A DNA stretch of 64,000 nucleotides from Cladopsammia gracilis (lineage: Eukaryota > Cnidaria > Anthozoa > Scleractinia > Dendrophylliidae). Positions within the stretch are counted from its first letter, which is position 1. The number at the start of each line of letters is the position of its first letter. A model generated the notes under the pieces. The model was not told where the DNA came from, searched no databases, and saw nothing but the letters and a program-made list of their open reading frames with translations. The DNA is taken from the NCBI GenBank assembly GCA_022457155.1, contig JAJGOT010000049.1, forward strand, positions 801,001 to 865,000. The letters are read 5' to 3'. The position numbers were made by a program, and so were the translations under genes. Shown here piece after piece: positions 62,810-64,000 of this stretch.

Positions 62810-63620
62810 AAAGGCACAGCCTTTCTTCCTCTGGGTCCTGAAGATGAAAGGCTGTGCCTTTCGAAATAGTCAGGCGGTGAATTGTGAATAGTCAGTTAAT
62901 GTTATATGTTGTTATATTATATGTTACGTTGTTGTTAGTGTAATTTCTGTAGTCGTAGTCAAATCTGTCCGCGGTGAGATCAGTCTATTGTTTAGTCTGT
63001 TTTGTTGACAAGTCGTTTGTAGGCCACAGGCCTAGCTGTTGACATCGGTTCAGTGGTGTCTGTTCTAAGTTAGTGAACCAACTTTCTATAGTGAGTCGTT
63101 TGTAGTAGTTCGTACAGTAAGTAGCGCATTCGACAGAGTCCCTGAGTCAATTCTGTGATTCGTGTGTAAACGGTGCTCAGCAATGTGATTGTTGACTTCA
63201 CCATTTTTGTCGCCCGTTTGTGTTCAGTCAGTCGTATGTTCAGATTTCTGCCAGTCTCACCGATGTAAGAGGTCTGGCAGTCGCAGCATTTGATATCGTA
63301 TACTGCTCCTTGTCTGTCGTTAGGTTCGTCCTTGTCTTTAACGTTTGTGAGAAGTTGTCGTAAAGTAGTAATCGGTTTGTGAGCGACACCGGGATGTTGT
63401 AAGGTTGTAAGATCCGTGCAATAGTCTCAGAAGTGCCCTTGGTGTAACGTATTGTCGCTGTGGTGACAGGTGTTTCGTTAGTTGTGTTAGATTCGTTGTT
63501 TTTGTAATCACTGCGTTTAACAAAGTCTGGGTTGTAGTTGTTCTTACTGAAAACGTTGTCAAGGTACTCGGTTTCGTCAGTTAAGCTGTCAGGTGAGTCG
63601 CAAAATCGCGGCAAAGTAGC
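62810..63620 (-). pseudogene. Penelope-like element fragment 3 (GIY-YIG region)
   Basis: On the minus strand, one frame around 63230-63310 reads AVYDIKCCDCQTSYIGETGR followed by NLNIRLTE, the GIY-YIG start of another Penelope-like subfamily, with CCDC as a zinc-binding pair. A hairpin AAAGGCACAGCCTTTC / GAAAGGCTGTGCCTTTC at about 62812-62866 marks the 3' end. Frames shift, so it is a dead fragment. Confidence 0.7.
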
Positions 63621-64000
63621 AGTTAATTGTCATCCTTCGTAACTTATTGCTTAGCATAAGTGCTTAACGTTATGTATTTATTTTAAACCACAACTTATTG
63701 CGCGCATATTTATTTTGTATTATGTGAAAAAAGGAAACTTTGTTTTTGGTGTTGGAAATAAGATGCAATAAGACTTACTATGAACGATCATGGGATATTA
63801 AAAAAATATTGTTGGCTCGCTCCTTACTCGTACTCTTGTAAGTAGTTTTCGTAGTGATTAAATTATATTTTCTTCTGGTATGGTTTCAGTACAGAGCAGA
63901 TGTCTTGTTTCGATCGTTTCCAGAAAACTAATCCTCTCGACAAATATGTTTAAGTGTTTTTTTTTTTCTTTTTATAATGCAATGTTTGGCTGAGCTGTAG
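63621..64000. other. Non-coding end of window
   Basis: AT-rich, weakly similar to 52385-52490. No gene seen. Confidence 0.4.

Overview
The window looks like nuclear DNA of a cnidarian, most likely a stony coral or sea anemone. The reasons are spliced extracellular-matrix exons of coadhesin type (discoidin, thrombospondin type 1 and a Cys-rich GCxxx...CWxGDD domain), very dense transposon debris (Penelope-like elements, Tc1, non-LTR elements, Harbinger-like MITEs, foldback repeats), long AT microsatellites and no long continuous host ORFs. This is inferred from content; no species can be named. Layout: 1-4600 is repeat-rich and has two Harbinger-type MITEs. 4639-7035 holds the first recognisable exons of a plus-strand secreted multidomain gene, which resumes at 38371 and ends at 43315; all its visible introns but one are phase 1. 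The 31-kb intron between TSP1 exons 1 and 2 is filled by nested mobile DNA: two Penelope-like fragments, a frameshifted Tc1-like transposase (12585-13680), a complete 20.3-kb Polinton/Maverick (adintovirus-like) element (13722-34027) and an intact HUH-Rep/SF3-helicase gene (34586-35908). 43316-64000 is intergenic repeat-rich DNA with a non-LTR fragment inside a large inverted repeat, a TTAA-flanked foldback element, further MITEs, a tRNA-Glu-like sequence and a third Penelope-like fragment. The Polinton is the centre of the window. It has a 6-bp target-site duplication (attgtg) and AG...CT ends. Its minus-strand virion block runs PPxY protein, penton-like minor capsid protein, small basic protein, double-jelly-roll major capsid protein, a 298-aa conserved virion-type protein, adenain-like protease, phospholipase A2-like protein, then a chromodomain integrase. 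Its plus-strand genes are a VLTF3-like transcription factor, an acidic coiled-coil protein, an FtsK/HerA-type packaging ATPase, a fibre-like protein, a helical membrane-type protein and a protein-primed family B DNA polymerase. It also carries a minus-strand set with repeated HTH/NUMOD1-like modules and a putative SSB-like protein. Together these encode integration, protein-primed replication, late transcription, capsid assembly, proteolytic maturation and packaging. Several features are unusual: each end is a 277-bp near-hairpin unit present in the SAME orientation at both ends; five genes need a -1 frameshift, four of them at A6-A7 runs; the protease frame has no AUG at its conserved start; and GC-rich GCGAAGCG motifs and two related T-rich tandem arrays are scattered through the element.
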